Positions 63,487 through 64,000 of a stretch of 64,000 nt of DNA are shown piece by piece; position 1 is the first letter of the stretch, and each line of letters starts with the position of its first letter. The notes under the pieces are model-generated. The model was not told the origin of the DNA. It ran no database searches and saw only the letters and a list, made by a program, of their open reading frames with translations. The position numbers and the translations under genes were made by a program. Location: contig NC_080049.1 of NCBI RefSeq assembly GCF_026212465.1, positions 19,466,608 through 19,530,607 on the forward strand, written 5' to 3'. Source of the stretch: Amaranthus tricolor. Lineage: Eukaryota; Streptophyta; Magnoliopsida; Caryophyllales; Amaranthaceae.

Positions 63487-63736
63487 CTCCCTTTGTTTTT
63501 ATTTGTTTTTCTCATTCCTTTTTTATGGATCGCAATATAACTTTAAAAGTTAAATAATTTTAATTGTGATTTTTTAAAATTGAAAAACGTTGATATTTAG
63601 AAATTATACATTGAGATAATCTATCAAGATCACATGAACATATTTTTTTCGCATAAATTGCTGAGAAATTATAGTTAAAATCTAACATTAAAATTTGTAA
63701 ATTTTATTTGAAAAGAATATATAAGAACAGAGAAAG
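63487..63736. mobile_element. Degenerate Stowaway-like MITE
   Basis: Starts CTCCCTTTGTTTTTAT and ends in the inverse of CTTTCTCTGTTCTTAT, with TA on each side. More diverged than the copy in MLH3 intron 6. Confidence 0.6.
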
Positions 63737-63829
63737 TATACATTTGTATAAAACCAAATTTTTAATTTCTTTTTTTTTTATCAATTAACACCAATCCAAC
63801 AAAAAAAAAATTCCCATATACCTTGTGTC

Positions 63830-64000
63830 CATAAGATCTTCCATTTTTCCTTCTCTTACAATTGTAGTAGTCCTCTCTCACCGTTTTCATCTTCCTTTAT
63901 TATCTCTTCCCCAAACCCTAATTTCAACAAGCCATTTCCAACCCATCTAAATGATCAGGTAAAAATTCACTTTGAATTTATTCATTACAGTTCTTATCAG
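63830..64000 (+). promoter_or_regulatory. Possible 5' UTR and first exon of a gene continuing beyond the window
   Basis: A pyrimidine-rich leader (63837-63930), typical of plant 5' UTRs, is followed by an ATG at 63951 (ATGATCAG) directly before a GTAAAA donor. Only the first two codons and two bases would lie in this exon. Nothing can be said about the product. Confidence 0.3.

Overview
The window is nuclear DNA of a flowering plant, very probably a eudicot. The evidence is the AT-rich base composition, GT-AG introns in a 25-exon plant-type MLH3 gene, plant F-box/LRR (FBD-type) gene debris, and plant families of Copia, hAT, CACTA and Mutator-like elements. The species cannot be fixed from the sequence alone.

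The only clearly intact cellular gene is MLH3, the MutL homologue that partners MLH1 in meiotic crossing-over. It lies on the minus strand from the start codon at 47823 to the stop at 25147. I assembled 25 coding exons by hand. All phases agree and they total 4032 nt (1343 residues plus stop), with the ATPase motifs at the N-terminus and the metal-dependent endonuclease motifs at the C-terminus all present. About 18.6 kb of the 22.7 kb gene is intron, and several introns carry identifiable MITEs or other repeats. Two introns use GC donors and one exon is only 16 nt.

Layout. 1-2930: two hAT-type transposase gene pieces head to head, forming a long inverted repeat. 4231-17040: remnants of an F-box/LRR gene family, interrupted by a young Copia element (5179-9867) and an old degenerate one (about 11450-15890). 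17150-17345: a broken copy of the MLH3 3' end. 18117-18366: a minisatellite. 19685-23387: a decayed LTR element whose 5' LTR is split by a TIR insertion that holds a 1.37-kb foldback structure. 24199-24900: another F-box remnant. 25147-48300: MLH3. 48990-52177: two long-TIR non-autonomous elements. 54548-58225: a rearranged CACTA-type element with a C48 (Ulp1-like) protease gene whose two halves lie on opposite strands, each next to an inverted array of about 169-bp repeats. 58850-61958: a broken MuDR-like transposase gene. 62339-62942: an LTR fragment. 63487-63736: a MITE. At 63951 a possible first exon of a new plus-strand gene begins.

The F-box and MLH3 remnants share a history. In both 16560-17450 and 24700-25580 the 3' end of an F-box/FBD gene faces the 3' end of MLH3, so a block spanning this convergent junction was duplicated and the outer copy decayed.
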